Origin: Alkaliphilus serpentinus
GTDB lineage: Bacteria > Bacillota > Clostridia > Peptostreptococcales > Natronincolaceae
Reading direction: 5' to 3'
Assembly: GCF_009017255.1 (NCBI RefSeq)
Contig: NZ_WBZB01000048.1
Location: 1 to 50,398, forward strand
DNA: 50,398 nucleotides
The translations under genes were made by a program, and so were the position numbers. The notes beneath the pieces were generated by a model. The model made no database searches and was not told the DNA's origin. It saw nothing but the letters and a program-made list of their open reading frames with translations. Of this stretch, positions 1 through 9,424 are shown piece after piece (the first letter of the stretch is position 1; every line of letters starts with the position of its first letter).

Positions 1-80
1 AGTTCTTTTTTCCTATTAAATGGGGGATTTTAAGGGGCCCCTCCCCTTATAAAAATAAGGAGAGTACAAGGAAGTGTCCT

Positions 81-151
81 AGAGAACGCATGGGTTCTCT
101 GGAAAACAAAAGCATTTTAACCATAGAAAATTAACGCATGAAATGCTTTTG
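81..151. other. Two hairpins upstream of tepA
   Basis: The first 269 bases hold no gene I can support. Two inverted repeats stand out: AGAGAAC (81-87) with GTTCTCT (94-100), and CAAAAGCATTT (107-117) with AAATGCTTTTG (141-151). The second is followed by a short T-rich stretch and could end a gene lying before the window. Neither is a clean intrinsic terminator. Confidence 0.4.
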
Positions 152-269
152 TTCTTTGGAATCATAGCTATTTTATAACGAGCTTTTTCTTTTTATTATA
201 ATCCTCAACAGAATATATACAGGAGATTAGGTAAAAATATAGCTATATTATATTAATTGAGGTGAGAGG

Positions 270-1085
270 ATGACAAGAGACTTTTTTAATACAGATGAAT
301 TTACAAATGATTATTTGTATAAAAATTATGGGAATTCTAGCTCTAAAAAATCAAAGGGAGAAATGCCGATTAATCCAAATGAATCGAACAAGCCTGACCA
401 ACAAGAAGCCAATTTAGCCAATATTGCAGCATTAGGTACAGATAACATACCCAGCAGGGAGGAAAATATACACATAATAACGATTATTGGGCACATAGAA
501 GGCCATATGGTGGCACCACCTCAGAATAAATCAACCAAATACGAGCATATCATTCCACAATTAACAGCTGTAGAAGAAAATCCCAAAATAGAAGGATTGT
601 TAATTATTTTAAATACAGTAGGTGGTGATGTTGAAGCAGGTTTGGCAATCTCTGAGTTGGTTAACAGCATTTCTAAGCCAAAGGTCACTTTAGTATTAGG
701 AGGAAGCCATAGTATAGGTGTTCCCCTTGCCACATCCGGGGATTATTCCTTTATTGCCCCCTCAGGTACAATGACTATCCATCCAATAAGAATGAATGGT
801 TTGGTGATAGGAGTTCCGCAAACCTTCAAGTACTTTAGTAAAATGCAAGATAGAATTATCGATTTTGTAGTAAGGACCTCTAAGGTGAACAGAGATGAGT
901 TCTTTGATCTAATGAATTCAACTGATGAGTTTGCTAATGATATAGGAACCATCCTTATAGGAAAAGAAGCCGTTGAAAAAGGATTGATAAATGAGGTAGG
1001 AGGCTTAGATAAGGCCTTAAATAAATTAAAGGAACTTATTAACCTAAATAAATCCAATCAAGAGGATCAGCCCTTCAAAAATTAA
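270..1085 (+). CDS. tepA: TepA-like ClpP/crotonase-fold protease
   Basis: A 271-residue protein with a disordered polar N-terminus (about 1-70) and a ClpP/SDH-fold domain (about 75-250). The glycine-rich GGDVEAGLAIS segment and the GGSHSIG segment match the oxyanion-loop and catalytic-serine regions of the family, and a histidine follows in TMTIHP. Bacillus TepA (YmfB) was described as enhancing protein translocation; its true substrate here is unknown. The gene sits directly upstream of the DNA translocase gene, the same neighbour as in B. subtilis, and this synteny supports the name. The ATG at 270 follows the strong site GAGGTGAGAGG. I see no separate ylzJ-type gene in the 130-base gap that follows. 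Confidence 0.85.
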   Translation: MTRDFFNTDEFTNDYLYKNYGNSSSKKSKGEMPINPNESNKPDQQEANLANIAALGTDNIPSREENIHIITIIGHIEGHMVAPPQNKSTKYEHIIPQLTAVEENPKIEGLLIILNTVGGDVEAGLAISELVNSISKPKVTLVLGGSHSIGVPLATSGDYSFIAPSGTMTIHPIRMNGLVIGVPQTFKYFSKMQDRIIDFVVRTSKVNRDEFFDLMNSTDEFANDIGTILIGKEAVEKGLINEVGGLDKALNKLKELINLNKSNQEDQPFKN

Positions 1086-1148
1086 TAAAGGAATTGGGAG
1101 GTAAATTATTTGTAGATTTCTAAATTATGATGTAAAATGGTATTAATA

Positions 1149-1174
1149 GTAAAGCGCAGTTTACTGCGCTTTAC
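1149..1174. terminator. Hairpin after tepA
   Basis: A perfect 11-bp stem, GTAAAGCGCAG / CTGCGCTTTAC with a TTTA loop, lies between tepA and ftsK. The T tract after it is weak (TTAATG), so termination may be partial. Confidence 0.6.
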
Positions 1175-1221
1175 TTAATGACTCTGAACTTTTGACAGAG
1201 AAATAATACCGGGGTGATATG

Positions 1222-3489
1222 ATGAATAAACGAACTAGAAAACAAAAAACAGCAACCTTCGATTTATCTAAAGTTAACCATGAAATTAAGGGTTTGTTTC
1301 TAATAGCCATTGGCCTAGTGCTACTGGTTGCAATGCATACCAATGGAGCTGGAGCCGTCGGAGAAGCCATTAAAAATCTATTAAAGGGATTATTTGCAAA
1401 TGCAGCCTATATATTACCCTACATAATCATAACCTGTGGTATTTTAATATTTACCAACACTTTATTTTGGAAGGATAAAAGTAATATTTTATACTTTAGC
1501 ATAGGATTTATTTGTATACTCTTTTATTTTTCCATCGGAGATAATCTAGTAATCACTAAAGAATTAAAAGGTTTGAATTTTACAGACGGAGTAAGGTTCA
1601 CTTATTCTCAAGGTGTAGAAGGGAATGGTGGAGGCTTAATAGGCTATGGTTTTACTAGTATCATAGTGAAGCTTTTTGGTGATATTGCAGGTATTATTAT
1701 AATCACTAGTTTACTAATTATATCCACCCTACTATATACTAAAACATCTCTGTTATCCTTTTTAAGGGGAGTAAAGGATTTTATTTTTAAGAGCTTTCAT
1801 ATCTTTAAAAGATCGCTATCAGGCTTGGCCACTATAGATGAAGATCCAGACTTCACTCTTAAAGAAGAACCCGTTATAAAGGGTGATATTTCTATGGAAG
1901 AAATGGCGGTAGCCTTAGATAAAAGAGATATAGATGAGAAAATTAAAATTTTAGATTTTGCCTTAAATGATAAGCAGGAAGAATCTAAGGAGACGGTTAA
2001 GAAGGAGAAATTCACTCCTGAAAAGGAAGAGGAAGGCATCCAATTACAGGTGGGAGATTATTATGAGACAAATAAAATTGAATATAATTTACCAAACATC
2101 TCTTTACTAAATCAAGTAGATCAGCTTTCTACAAAGGATGATAAAAGAAAACTTGTTAAAAATGCTAAGCTACTGGAGGAGACCCTTAAAAATTTTGGGG
2201 TAGAGGCAAAGGTTTTACAGGTTAGCAAAGGCCCTGTAATAACAAGATATGAGCTTCAGCCAAGTGTTGGAGTTAAGGTAAGTAAAATTGTTAATTTAAA
2301 TGACGATATTGCCCTTAATATGGCGGCCCCGGCCATCCGTATTGAGGCACCAATACCTGGGAAAGCAGCCATTGGTATTGAAATACCCAATGAGGATATC
2401 TCAATGGTTACCTTAAGGGAAGTAGTTGATAGTAATAATTTTAAAGCTACAGCAGGAAATTTACCCTTTGCCTTAGGAAAGGATATATCTGGTACACCTG
2501 TTGTAACGGACATTAGTAAAATGCCTCATTTATTAATCGCAGGGGCAACAGGCTCAGGTAAGAGTGTATGTATTAATACATTGATATTAAGTCTTTTATA
2601 CAGTTCAAGACCTGAAGATGTTCGATTAATTTTAATTGATCCTAAGGTGGTGGAGTTAAACCATTATAATGGAATTCCACATTTAATGATTCCTGTTGTT
2701 ACTGATCCTAAAAAGGTAACCAGTGCTTTAAATTGGGCTGTACAAGAAATGACTAGAAGATATAAACTTTTTGCTGAAAATCATGTGAAGGATATTAAAA
2801 CCTATAATGATAAAGCTCCAGAGCTTAAACTGCCTTTTGTTGTTATTATTATTGATGAGCTGGCAGATTTAATGATGGTTGCAGCCAATGAGGTTGAAGA
2901 TGCAATATGTCGTCTTGCCCAAATGGCTAGAGCTGCAGGAATTCATTTGATATTAGCCACCCAACGTCCTTCGGTGGATGTTATAACTGGAATTATAAAA
3001 GCCAATATCCCATCTAGAATAGCATTTTCTGTTGCTTCCCAAACGGATTCACGAACCATCCTGGACATGGGCGGAGCAGAGAAGCTATTAGGTAAGGGTG
3101 ATATGCTATTTTATCCTATTGGAGCCAATAAGCCAATAAGATTACAAGGGGCCTTTGTTTCTGAAAAAGAGGTTGAAAGGGTTGTAACCTTTATAAAAAA
3201 CCAAATTGAAAAGCCCCATTATGAAACAGAAATTATCGATAAGCTAGATCAAGGTGAAAGTTTAGATATGTCAAGTACAGATGATTTCTTCGACAGAGCC
3301 GTGGTTATGGTGGTTGAAAGTCAGCAGGCTTCTATTTCAATGCTGCAACGACGCCTAAGAATAGGCTACAATCGTGCCGCTAGATTGATTGATGACATGG
3401 AGGAACGAGGCATCGTTGGCCCCCATGAGGGAAGTAAGCCCCGACAGGTTTTAATTAGCAGTATAGAGAATCTTGGGATAGAAGAATAG
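1222..3489 (+). CDS. ftsK: DNA translocase FtsK/SpoIIIE
   Basis: About 755 residues. Membrane segments fill roughly residues 20-175, a charged linker follows, and then the RecA-like motor with Walker A GATGSGKS (about 441-448) and Walker B VVIIIDELADL (about 541-550). The C-terminal winged-helix gamma domain (MLQRRLRIGYNRAARLID) reads DNA polarity in this family. Such proteins pump chromosomal DNA through the closing septum, during division or, as SpoIIIE, into the forespore; the sequence alone does not tell which. Two ATGs lie side by side at 1219 and 1222. I chose 1222 because GGGGTG (1211-1216) is then five bases upstream, whereas 1219 leaves only two. The length is normal for the family. 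Confidence 0.95.
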   Translation: MNKRTRKQKTATFDLSKVNHEIKGLFLIAIGLVLLVAMHTNGAGAVGEAIKNLLKGLFANAAYILPYIIITCGILIFTNTLFWKDKSNILYFSIGFICILFYFSIGDNLVITKELKGLNFTDGVRFTYSQGVEGNGGGLIGYGFTSIIVKLFGDIAGIIIITSLLIISTLLYTKTSLLSFLRGVKDFIFKSFHIFKRSLSGLATIDEDPDFTLKEEPVIKGDISMEEMAVALDKRDIDEKIKILDFALNDKQEESKETVKKEKFTPEKEEEGIQLQVGDYYETNKIEYNLPNISLLNQVDQLSTKDDKRKLVKNAKLLEETLKNFGVEAKVLQVSKGPVITRYELQPSVGVKVSKIVNLNDDIALNMAAPAIRIEAPIPGKAAIGIEIPNEDISMVTLREVVDSNNFKATAGNLPFALGKDISGTPVVTDISKMPHLLIAGATGSGKSVCINTLILSLLYSSRPEDVRLILIDPKVVELNHYNGIPHLMIPVVTDPKKVTSALNWAVQEMTRRYKLFAENHVKDIKTYNDKAPELKLPFVVIIIDELADLMMVAANEVEDAICRLAQMARAAGIHLILATQRPSVDVITGIIKANIPSRIAFSVASQTDSRTILDMGGAEKLLGKGDMLFYPIGANKPIRLQGAFVSEKEVERVVTFIKNQIEKPHYETEIIDKLDQGESLDMSSTDDFFDRAVVMVVESQQASISMLQRRLRIGYNRAARLIDDMEERGIVGPHEGSKPRQVLISSIENLGIEE

Positions 3490-3496
3490 GTTAAAA

Positions 3497-3736
3497 ATTA
3501 AAAGTGAAAAATTAAAAGTGAAAAACTACAAATCAAAAGTGAGAAATATAAATAATGAGATAAGTAATAAATTGATAATTAATAAGTAAGCAGTATATAG
3601 TACTATATTTTACATCAACATTGAAGGTAGCATTTAAAAATAATATACATTAAAATAAAAACATAAACTTTAGTTAAGACGAAAAATTAAGGGTTAGTCT
3701 TTTATAACTTTTCACTTTACATTTTTCACTTTTAAC
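3497..3736. repeat. AT-rich element with 32-bp imperfect inverted ends
   Basis: The 273-base spacer between ftsK and mnmH has a left arm (3497-3528) and a right arm (3705-3736) that are inverted copies with about 5 mismatches in 32 bases. Each arm is built of 7-base units such as TTAAAAG and TGAAAAA. The interior (about 3540-3640) continues in degenerate 7-base units rich in TAATAA. I see no coding capacity. Similar heptad-phased spacers occur near 6690-6750 and 31363-31440. Confidence 0.6.
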
Positions 3737-3762
3737 TATTATAAACGAAGGTGAAGCAAAGG

Positions 3763-4809
3763 ATGAAGCAGTTAGATTTTGAAGAAGCAAATAATTTAAA
3801 CAATAAAATATTCATCGATGTACGATCTCCTCTAGAATATGAGGCTGGAACCATCCCTAATGCCATCAATATTCCCCTTTTAGATAATGAAGAGCGAGTT
3901 GAAATAGGAATTATTTACAAAGAGGAAGGAACCATTGCTGCTAAAAAGAGAGGGCTAGAGATGGTAGCACCAAAGCTTTCAGAATATTATTCAACCCTCC
4001 TAAGTTTATCTAAGGAGTATGAAAATATAATCGTTTTCTGTGCAAGGGGTGGCTTAAGAAGTACCTCCTTTCTAAAACTCTTAGATTTAATGGGAATTAA
4101 GAACATCTACCAGCTAGAGGGAGGAGTAAAAAAATATAGGAACTATATTTTAAAAATCCTTGAAGAATTAAAGGATTACAACTTTATTGTTCTTCATGGT
4201 CCCACAGGAGTCGGTAAAACAAAAATTCTTCTTGAATTAGAGAAAAGGAGATATCCTATTTTAGACCTTGAGGGGTTAGCCCATAATAAGGGCTCAGTAT
4301 TTGGACATATTGGTGAGGGCAACAGGGTAACTCAAAAGAACTTTGAAAATACTGTTGTAGAACATCTGTTAAAATATAAGGATCGAGTTATTTTTGTGGA
4401 AAGTGAAAGCCAACGAATCGGAAATGTATCCCTTTCAAATAGGCTAATGGATAAAATGGTGAAGGGTAAACATGTCCTAATTGAAACCAATGAGGACAAT
4501 AGAATTAATATATTACTGGAAAGCTATGTAAACCAAGAAAAATCCAATAACCAACAGCTTGCAAAAGCAGCAAATAAGCTTCGAAAACGCCTTGGAAATG
4601 AAAAGATTGATCAATATATTCAATGGATTAATAAAGATCAATATTCCTTAGTTGCAAAGGATTTACTTGTTCATTATTATGATCCTTTATATCAGCATTC
4701 AATTGAAAAATATCATTATGACTTAACCATAAATTATGATAAAATTGAAGAAGCTATAGAAGAATTAATGAACTATCATAGGAAAGTAGAAGGGGAGACT
4801 AAGGAATGA
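3763..4809 (+). CDS. mnmH: tRNA 2-selenouridine synthase
   Basis: A 348-residue protein with an N-terminal rhodanese domain (about 1-125; active-site loop FCARGGLRS with Cys93) fused to a P-loop domain (GPTGVGKT at about 146-153). This is the MnmH/SelU architecture. The enzyme replaces sulphur with selenium at U34 of tRNAs that read Lys, Glu and Gln codons, using selenophosphate, so the genome should encode SelD. The reading frame opens at GTG 3751, but ATG 3763 is better placed behind GAAGGTGA (3748-3755) and gives the usual N-terminus. The stop overlaps the rimO start (ATGA), so the two are co-translated. Its promoter would have to lie in the repeat-like spacer upstream. Confidence 0.9.
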   Translation: MKQLDFEEANNLNNKIFIDVRSPLEYEAGTIPNAINIPLLDNEERVEIGIIYKEEGTIAAKKRGLEMVAPKLSEYYSTLLSLSKEYENIIVFCARGGLRSTSFLKLLDLMGIKNIYQLEGGVKKYRNYILKILEELKDYNFIVLHGPTGVGKTKILLELEKRRYPILDLEGLAHNKGSVFGHIGEGNRVTQKNFENTVVEHLLKYKDRVIFVESESQRIGNVSLSNRLMDKMVKGKHVLIETNEDNRINILLESYVNQEKSNNQQLAKAANKLRKRLGNEKIDQYIQWINKDQYSLVAKDLLVHYYDPLYQHSIEKYHYDLTINYDKIEEAIEELMNYHRKVEGETKE

Positions 4810-6146
4810 CATTATCTATTTACGTTGAATCCCTTGGCTGTGCAAAAAACCTTATAGATGCAGAAATCATGCTGGGAATCCTAAATAAGTATGGATATAA
4901 TCTGACTACTAATAAGGACAAGGCAGATGTTATAATTGTTAACACCTGTGGCTTTATCGAAGCTGCCAAGGAAGAGTCTATAAATAAAATTATTGAATTA
5001 GGTATGCTTAAGGATAAGGGCTTAAAGCTTCTAATAGTTTCAGGTTGTTTAGGAGAAAGATACTCTCAACAACTAATAGAGGAACTTCCAGAGGTAGATG
5101 CAGTTATAGGCACTGGTAATTACCACACAGTGGTAGAAACCATTCATAATAGCCTTGAAGGGAATAGGATTGTTAAAGTGGGTAATATTGACGATATTTT
5201 CGATGAAGCTCTACCTCGTTACCAAACCACTCCAACCCATATGGCTTATTTGAAAATTTCTGATGGCTGCGATAATTTCTGTACCTACTGTATTATACCT
5301 AAGCTTAGGGGTAAATATAGAAGCAGGAAAATAGAAAGTATTGTAAATGAGGCAAAAGAACTGGTATCTAAGGGAGTGAAGGAAATCATTTTAATTGCTC
5401 AAGATACTACTGGATACGGTAAGGATCTATATGGAGAACTGATGCTACCTCAACTGTTAGAAGAACTAGAACTCATTGAGGGATTACAATGGATTAGACT
5501 TCTATATGCTTATCCGGAAAAGATTACAGATCAGCTGATAGCAACCATGGCAAATAGTAAAAAAATTTGCCAGTATTTAGACATGCCAATTCAACATTGC
5601 AGTAATACCATTCTTAAAAGGATGAATAGAAGAACCAGCAAGGAGGATATTGTTAGTCTTATATATAAATTAAGAGATAAGATGCCCAATATCGTTTTGA
5701 GAACCTCCTTAATTGTAGGTTTTCCTGGGGAAGAAGAAAAAGAATATCAAGAACTAAAGGATTTTGTTAAAGAATTTAGATTTGACCGTTTAGGGGTATT
5801 CGCCTACTCTAAGGAGGAGGATACACCTGCAGCAAAGCTTAAGAAGCAGGTAAAGGATAAAGTAAAGGAAGCTAGAAGAGATGAAATCATGAGGCTTCAG
5901 CAGCAAATATCCTTAGAGAAAAATCAGTTACAAGTAAGTAAAACCCTAGAGGTTTTAGTAGAGGAAAGTCTTGTAGATGGAAAGGAATACATGGGTAGGA
6001 CTAGAGGGGATGCTCCAGAAATAGATGGCCTTGTTTATCTTCAAGCTAAAAGAAAAATAGAAATTGGTGAAATTGTTAAGGTTAAGGTAAATGGAGCATT
6101 AGAATATGATTTGATGGGAGAGGAAGTAAATGAATTTAGCAAATAA
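4806..6146 (+). CDS. rimO: Ribosomal protein S12 methylthiotransferase
   Basis: A 446-residue radical-SAM methylthiotransferase. The N-terminal UPF0004 domain begins with [10 protein letters not shown] and has two further cluster cysteines (NTCGF, SGCLGE). The radical-SAM motif is CDNFCTYC (CxxxCxxC), and a TRAM domain ends the protein (about 380-440). RimO methylthiolates an aspartate of ribosomal protein S12, using SAM and two [4Fe-4S] clusters. The GCAKN...DAE opening and the short TRAM region favour RimO over the tRNA-modifying MiaB. The start overlaps the mnmH stop by four bases, and its own end overlaps pgsA by 17 bases. Confidence 0.92.
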   Translation: MTLSIYVESLGCAKNLIDAEIMLGILNKYGYNLTTNKDKADVIIVNTCGFIEAAKEESINKIIELGMLKDKGLKLLIVSGCLGERYSQQLIEELPEVDAVIGTGNYHTVVETIHNSLEGNRIVKVGNIDDIFDEALPRYQTTPTHMAYLKISDGCDNFCTYCIIPKLRGKYRSRKIESIVNEAKELVSKGVKEIILIAQDTTGYGKDLYGELMLPQLLEELELIEGLQWIRLLYAYPEKITDQLIATMANSKKICQYLDMPIQHCSNTILKRMNRRTSKEDIVSLIYKLRDKMPNIVLRTSLIVGFPGEEEKEYQELKDFVKEFRFDRLGVFAYSKEEDTPAAKLKKQVKDKVKEARRDEIMRLQQQISLEKNQLQVSKTLEVLVEESLVDGKEYMGRTRGDAPEIDGLVYLQAKRKIEIGEIVKVKVNGALEYDLMGEEVNEFSK

Positions 6147-6666
6147 GTTAACAATTTTAAGAATATTGTTGGTCCCAATATTTATGATTTTCTTATTAAA
6201 TCGAATACCGTATGGGGTCGCAATTGCCACCGCCATTTTTATATTGGCAGCCATAACCGACACCCTCGATGGTTATATTGCAAGAAAGAATAATCAAATT
6301 ACCACCTTTGGTAAGTTTATAGACCCTCTAGCAGATAAATTGCTGGTTTCAGCAGCACTGATCTCCCTTGTTCAAATGGGAAGGTTATCTGCTTGGGTTG
6401 TTGTTATTATCATTGCTAGAGAATTTACCATTAGTGTTTTAAGAGCTGTTGCAGCTGCCGAAGGAATCGTAATGGCCGCCAGTTGGTGGGGGAAACTAAA
6501 GACTATTACACAGATTCTTGCAATTATATTTATTATGATTAATAATTTTCCCTTTAGCTATATTAATATCCCCTTCGATACAATAATGCTTTGGGCAGCA
6601 GTAATTTTAACCGTTATATCCGGCGTCGATTATATTAAGCTTAATAAGCATGTGTTGAAACACTAG
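6130..6666 (+). CDS. pgsA: CDP-diacylglycerol-glycerol-3-phosphate phosphatidyltransferase
   Basis: A 178-residue integral membrane enzyme. The CDP-alcohol phosphatidyltransferase signature DGx2ARx8Gx3Dx3D is complete in [19 protein letters not shown] and the following PLAD. Four to five hydrophobic segments surround it. It makes phosphatidylglycerol phosphate, the first committed step to phosphatidylglycerol and cardiolipin. The gene starts inside the end of rimO with the site GGAGAGGA just before ATG. The order pgsA-cinA-recA is common in Firmicutes and supports the call. Confidence 0.93.
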   Translation: MNLANKLTILRILLVPIFMIFLLNRIPYGVAIATAIFILAAITDTLDGYIARKNNQITTFGKFIDPLADKLLVSAALISLVQMGRLSAWVVVIIIAREFTISVLRAVAAAEGIVMAASWWGKLKTITQILAIIFIMINNFPFSYINIPFDTIMLWAAVILTVISGVDYIKLNKHVLKH

Positions 6667-6689
6667 GGGGAAGGATAATTCTTTGGTTT

Positions 6690-6750
6690 TTATTATTAAT
6701 TATTAACATTGACTCTAATTTTCAATTTTCAACTATCAATTTTCAACTTT
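6690..6750. repeat. Degenerate heptad-repeat spacer
   Basis: The spacer after pgsA can be divided into 7-base units: TTATTAA twice, then units such as TTCAATT, TTCAACT, ATCAATT and TTCAACT. It leads straight into the terminator stem. It has the same character as the spacers at 3497-3736 and 31363-31440. Confidence 0.45.
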
Positions 6751-6777
6751 AAAAGATGCCCTATGGCATCTTTTAAA
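6748..6777. terminator. Terminator after pgsA
   Basis: A perfect 13-bp stem, TTTAAAAGATGCC / GGCATCTTTTAAA, with a CTAT loop. The T-rich 3' arm lets it act as an intrinsic terminator. It separates the ftsK-pgsA group from cinA. Confidence 0.75.
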
Positions 6778-6800
6778 CTAAAGGGAGGAACTCAATCTCT

Positions 6801-8048
6801 ATGAAGGCATCCATAATTTGTATCGGAACTGAGCTATTAAAGGGGAAGACCATAGATACCAATTCCTATTATATTGCTAAGGAGTTAGTTAATCAGGGCT
6901 TTACTATAGAAAACAAATTAATAGTAGGTGACGAAATGAAGGGATTAGTTAATGGCTTAAACTTCTGCTTTTCCACTTCTGATGTCATTATTACCATAGG
7001 GGGTTTAGGTCCTACCCTTGACGATATTACACGAGATGCGATTGCAGCCGCAACGGGAAACCCATTAGAGCTCAATGAAGATATTCATAAACATATACAG
7101 CACCAAATTGAAAGCAGATATAAAAGCTGTGCTGCCAACAATATAAGACAAGCTTATTTTCCAAAGGGTTCTAAAATTTTACCCAATCCAATTGGTACAG
7201 CTCCAGGATTTTTAGTCGAAGCACTAGATAAGAAAATTTATGCAATTCCTGGTCCTCCTTTAGAGATGAAGCTAATGTTTGATAATGAAGTACTTTCCTA
7301 CCTAAGGGAGATCATTAAAGTTCCCACAAAGACCGTCAGCATTGAAATTATTGGGTTAGGTGAATCTTCATTTGAGGAATCCATTGATGACATAATTAAA
7401 GATCATCAAAATGTGATTTATGGAATCTATGCCTTAAATGGAAAGTTGACCTTAACCTTAACGGCATCAGGAAGGAACAATGAGGATATAGACAATATCT
7501 TAGAGCCCATAATAGAAGAGATTAAGAAAAGATATCAAAAATATATCTATAGTCTTAAAGGAGAAAGTCTAGAAGAAAGAATTTTTTACCTCCTTCAAGA
7601 AAAAAATTACACCCTATCTACAGCAGAATCCTGCACTGGGGGATTATTGGCCTCAGTATTAACGGGAGTTTCGGGTATTTCTAGGGTTTTTGACGGTGGC
7701 TATGTAACCTATAGCAATGAGTTTAAAATTAAGGAGCTTTCTGTGGCGAAAGAAACAATAGAAGAACATGGTGCAGTAAGTAAAGAAACTGCCATGGAGA
7801 TGCTAATTGGTTTAAAGGATAAAACCCAGACAAGCTGTGGCATATCCATAACAGGAATCGCTGGTCCAACGGGGGGGACACCTGAAAAGCCTGTGGGTTT
7901 AGTTTATATTGGAGTATATACCCCAACCGGAATGGAGGTATTAAAATACCAATTTTATGGACCAAGAAGCAGAATTCAGCAATTAGCTGTCTACAATGGC
8001 TTAAATCAATTAAGACTTTCATTAAATAATTTACAAAATTCTATTTGA
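6801..8048 (+). CDS. cinA: CinA, nicotinamide-nucleotide amidase / ADP-ribose pyrophosphatase family
   Basis: A 415-residue two-domain protein. The N-terminal MoCF-like/COG1058 domain (about 1-250) begins IICIGTELLKGKTIDTNS and contains GGLGPTLDD and GTAPGF. The C-terminal amidase domain (about 255-410) has AESCTGG and GISITGIAGPTGG. The C-terminal domain deamidates nicotinamide mononucleotide in NAD salvage; the N-terminal domain of homologues hydrolyses ADP-ribose. The old link to competence comes from co-transcription with recA in some bacteria. Here recA has its own promoter, which begins inside the cinA stop region. An AAGGGAGGA site precedes the ATG. Confidence 0.93.
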   Translation: MKASIICIGTELLKGKTIDTNSYYIAKELVNQGFTIENKLIVGDEMKGLVNGLNFCFSTSDVIITIGGLGPTLDDITRDAIAAATGNPLELNEDIHKHIQHQIESRYKSCAANNIRQAYFPKGSKILPNPIGTAPGFLVEALDKKIYAIPGPPLEMKLMFDNEVLSYLREIIKVPTKTVSIEIIGLGESSFEESIDDIIKDHQNVIYGIYALNGKLTLTLTASGRNNEDIDNILEPIIEEIKKRYQKYIYSLKGESLEERIFYLLQEKNYTLSTAESCTGGLLASVLTGVSGISRVFDGGYVTYSNEFKIKELSVAKETIEEHGAVSKETAMEMLIGLKDKTQTSCGISITGIAGPTGGTPEKPVGLVYIGVYTPTGMEVLKYQFYGPRSRIQQLAVYNGLNQLRLSLNNLQNSI

Positions 8049-8073
8049 CCTTATAATCTAAATGGGTTATAAT
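8045..8073 (+). promoter_or_regulatory. recA sigma-A promoter
   Basis: The -35 TTGACC (8045-8050) and -10 TATAAT (8068-8073) are separated by exactly 17 bases. The -35 overlaps the cinA stop codon. This is one of the best matches to the vegetative consensus in the window. Confidence 0.85.
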
Positions 8074-8081
8074 GATAAAAA

Positions 8082-8096
8082 AGAACAAATGTTCGA
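8082..8096. promoter_or_regulatory. SOS (LexA) box over the recA start site
   Basis: GAAC-AAAT-GTTC (8083-8094) fits the Gram-positive LexA operator CGAACnnnnGTTCG, with flanking A and G giving 9 of 10 arm positions. It lies 9 bases after the -10 and so covers the expected transcription start. This predicts LexA repression and DNA-damage induction of recA. Confidence 0.85.
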
Positions 8097-8110
8097 AAAG
8101 GTGAAAGGTA

Positions 8111-8134
8111 GGTGAGGTCAGACAAAAGTCTGAC
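8111..8134 (+). promoter_or_regulatory. Hairpin between SD and start of recA
   Basis: GGTGAG (8111-8116) is followed at once by a perfect 7-bp stem GTCAGAC (8117-8123) / GTCTGAC (8128-8134) with an AAAA loop, then 7 bases to ATG 8142. If the stem folds, the effective SD-to-start spacing shrinks from 25 to 7 bases. The alternative is a GTG start at 8112 with a ten-residue extension. Confidence 0.6.
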
Positions 8135-8141
8135 ATATGGG

Positions 8142-9173
8142 ATGATGGAGAAGAAAAAAGCACTGGAATTAGCAATCAATCAAATAGAGAAGCAGTTTGG
8201 AAAGGGCTCAATTATGAAGCTTGGCGCAGAGGCTAAGCTTAATTTAGAGTGTATTTCCTCTGGTTCAATAGATTTAGATATAGCCTTAGGGATTGGTGGA
8301 GTACCTAGAGGTAGAATCGTTGAAATATATGGTCCTGAATCATCTGGTAAAACAACCGTTACTCTACATATTATTGCAGAGGCTCAAAAAAATGGTGGTT
8401 CCGCTGCCTTTATAGATGCAGAGCATGCTTTAGATCCAGCCTATGCAAAAAAATTAGGAGTAAATATCGAGGAGTTAATCGTTTCTCAGCCAGATACTGG
8501 TGAACAGGCATTAGAAATAGCAGAAGCATTGGTTAGAAGTGGAGCTATAGATGTTATAGTAGTCGACTCAGTAGCAGCTCTAGTACCAAAGGCCGAAATA
8601 GAAGGCGAAATGGGAGATTCCCACGTTGGACTTCAAGCTCGATTAATGTCACAGGCATTAAGAAAGCTTGCTGGTGCCGTGAATAAATCTAATGCTACAG
8701 CAATTTTTATCAATCAGCTGAGGGAAAAAATCGGGGTAATGTTTGGAAATCCTGAAACTACAACTGGTGGTAAAGCGCTGAAATTCTATGCCTCAGTAAG
8801 ATTGGATGTAAGAAAGATTGATGTAATAAAGCAGGGAAATGACGTTATTGGTAATAGAACAAGGGTGAAGGTTGTAAAAAACAAAGTAGCTCCACCCTTC
8901 AAACAAGCTGAATTTGATATCATGTATGGAGAAGGTATATCTAAAACGGGAGATATATTAGATGTTGCCTCCAATCTAGATATCATTAAAAAAGCTGGGG
9001 CATGGTATAGCTATGGCGACCATCGATTAGGTCAAGGGAGAGAAAATGCAAAGCAATTCCTAAAGGAAAATCCCGATATCTCATTAGAGGTTGAAAATAA
9101 AATTCGTCAGCATTACGGTCTAACTCAATATGGTGGAAAAAGCGAGGTTGTAGCCACTGTAGAAGAAGAGTAG
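8142..9173 (+). CDS. recA: Recombinase RecA
   Basis: A 343-residue RecA: N-terminal helix with [15 protein letters not shown], Walker A GPESSGKT (64-71), IDAEHALDP, the L1/L2 DNA-binding loops and the [17 protein letters not shown] signature. It forms the strand-exchange filament on single-stranded DNA and triggers LexA self-cleavage. The frame opens at GTG 8112, but known RecA proteins begin close to the [17 protein letters not shown] segment. I therefore place the start at ATG 8142 (or 8145), despite the unusual SD arrangement. Promoter, SOS box and a terminator make it a single-gene unit. Confidence 0.95.
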   Translation: MMEKKKALELAINQIEKQFGKGSIMKLGAEAKLNLECISSGSIDLDIALGIGGVPRGRIVEIYGPESSGKTTVTLHIIAEAQKNGGSAAFIDAEHALDPAYAKKLGVNIEELIVSQPDTGEQALEIAEALVRSGAIDVIVVDSVAALVPKAEIEGEMGDSHVGLQARLMSQALRKLAGAVNKSNATAIFINQLREKIGVMFGNPETTTGGKALKFYASVRLDVRKIDVIKQGNDVIGNRTRVKVVKNKVAPPFKQAEFDIMYGEGISKTGDILDVASNLDIIKKAGAWYSYGDHRLGQGRENAKQFLKENPDISLEVENKIRQHYGLTQYGGKSEVVATVEEE

Positions 9174-9202
9174 CAAGAACAAGATAAATTTTTGATTGTC
9201 TG

Positions 9203-9229
9203 AGCTGGAGATTATTTCTCCAGCTTTTT
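9203..9229 (+). terminator. recA terminator
   Basis: The 8-bp stem AGCTGGAG / CTCCAGCT with an ATTATTT loop is followed by TTTT. It is a standard intrinsic terminator 30 bases after the recA stop. Confidence 0.85.
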
Positions 9230-9291
9230 ACTTTAAAGTATAGTCCTTTGAAAACCTTTTCCTCATAGGAAAGGTCTAAATGGTAATCAAC

Positions 9292-9320
9292 TTGACACGG
9301 CAAAAAAAAAGATATACAAT
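9292..9320 (+). promoter_or_regulatory. rny sigma-A promoter
   Basis: TTGACA (9292-9297), a 17-base spacer containing an A tract, and TACAAT (9315-9320). This leaves a leader of about 100 bases before rny. No clear riboswitch is visible in that leader. Confidence 0.8.
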
Positions 9321-9424
9321 TAATACAAATCGTGATGATTTTTGACTTTTTTTCGTAGCGATTTTAGGGGTTACATATTAAACTGTAGCTCTGCTTAAAA
9401 CTTAATATAAGGAGGTGTCCACAT

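Noticed and set aside
8112-8141. Ten-residue extension of RecA from GTG
   Set aside because: Not found in known RecA N-termini, and its codons coincide with a perfect hairpin; kept only as an alternative.
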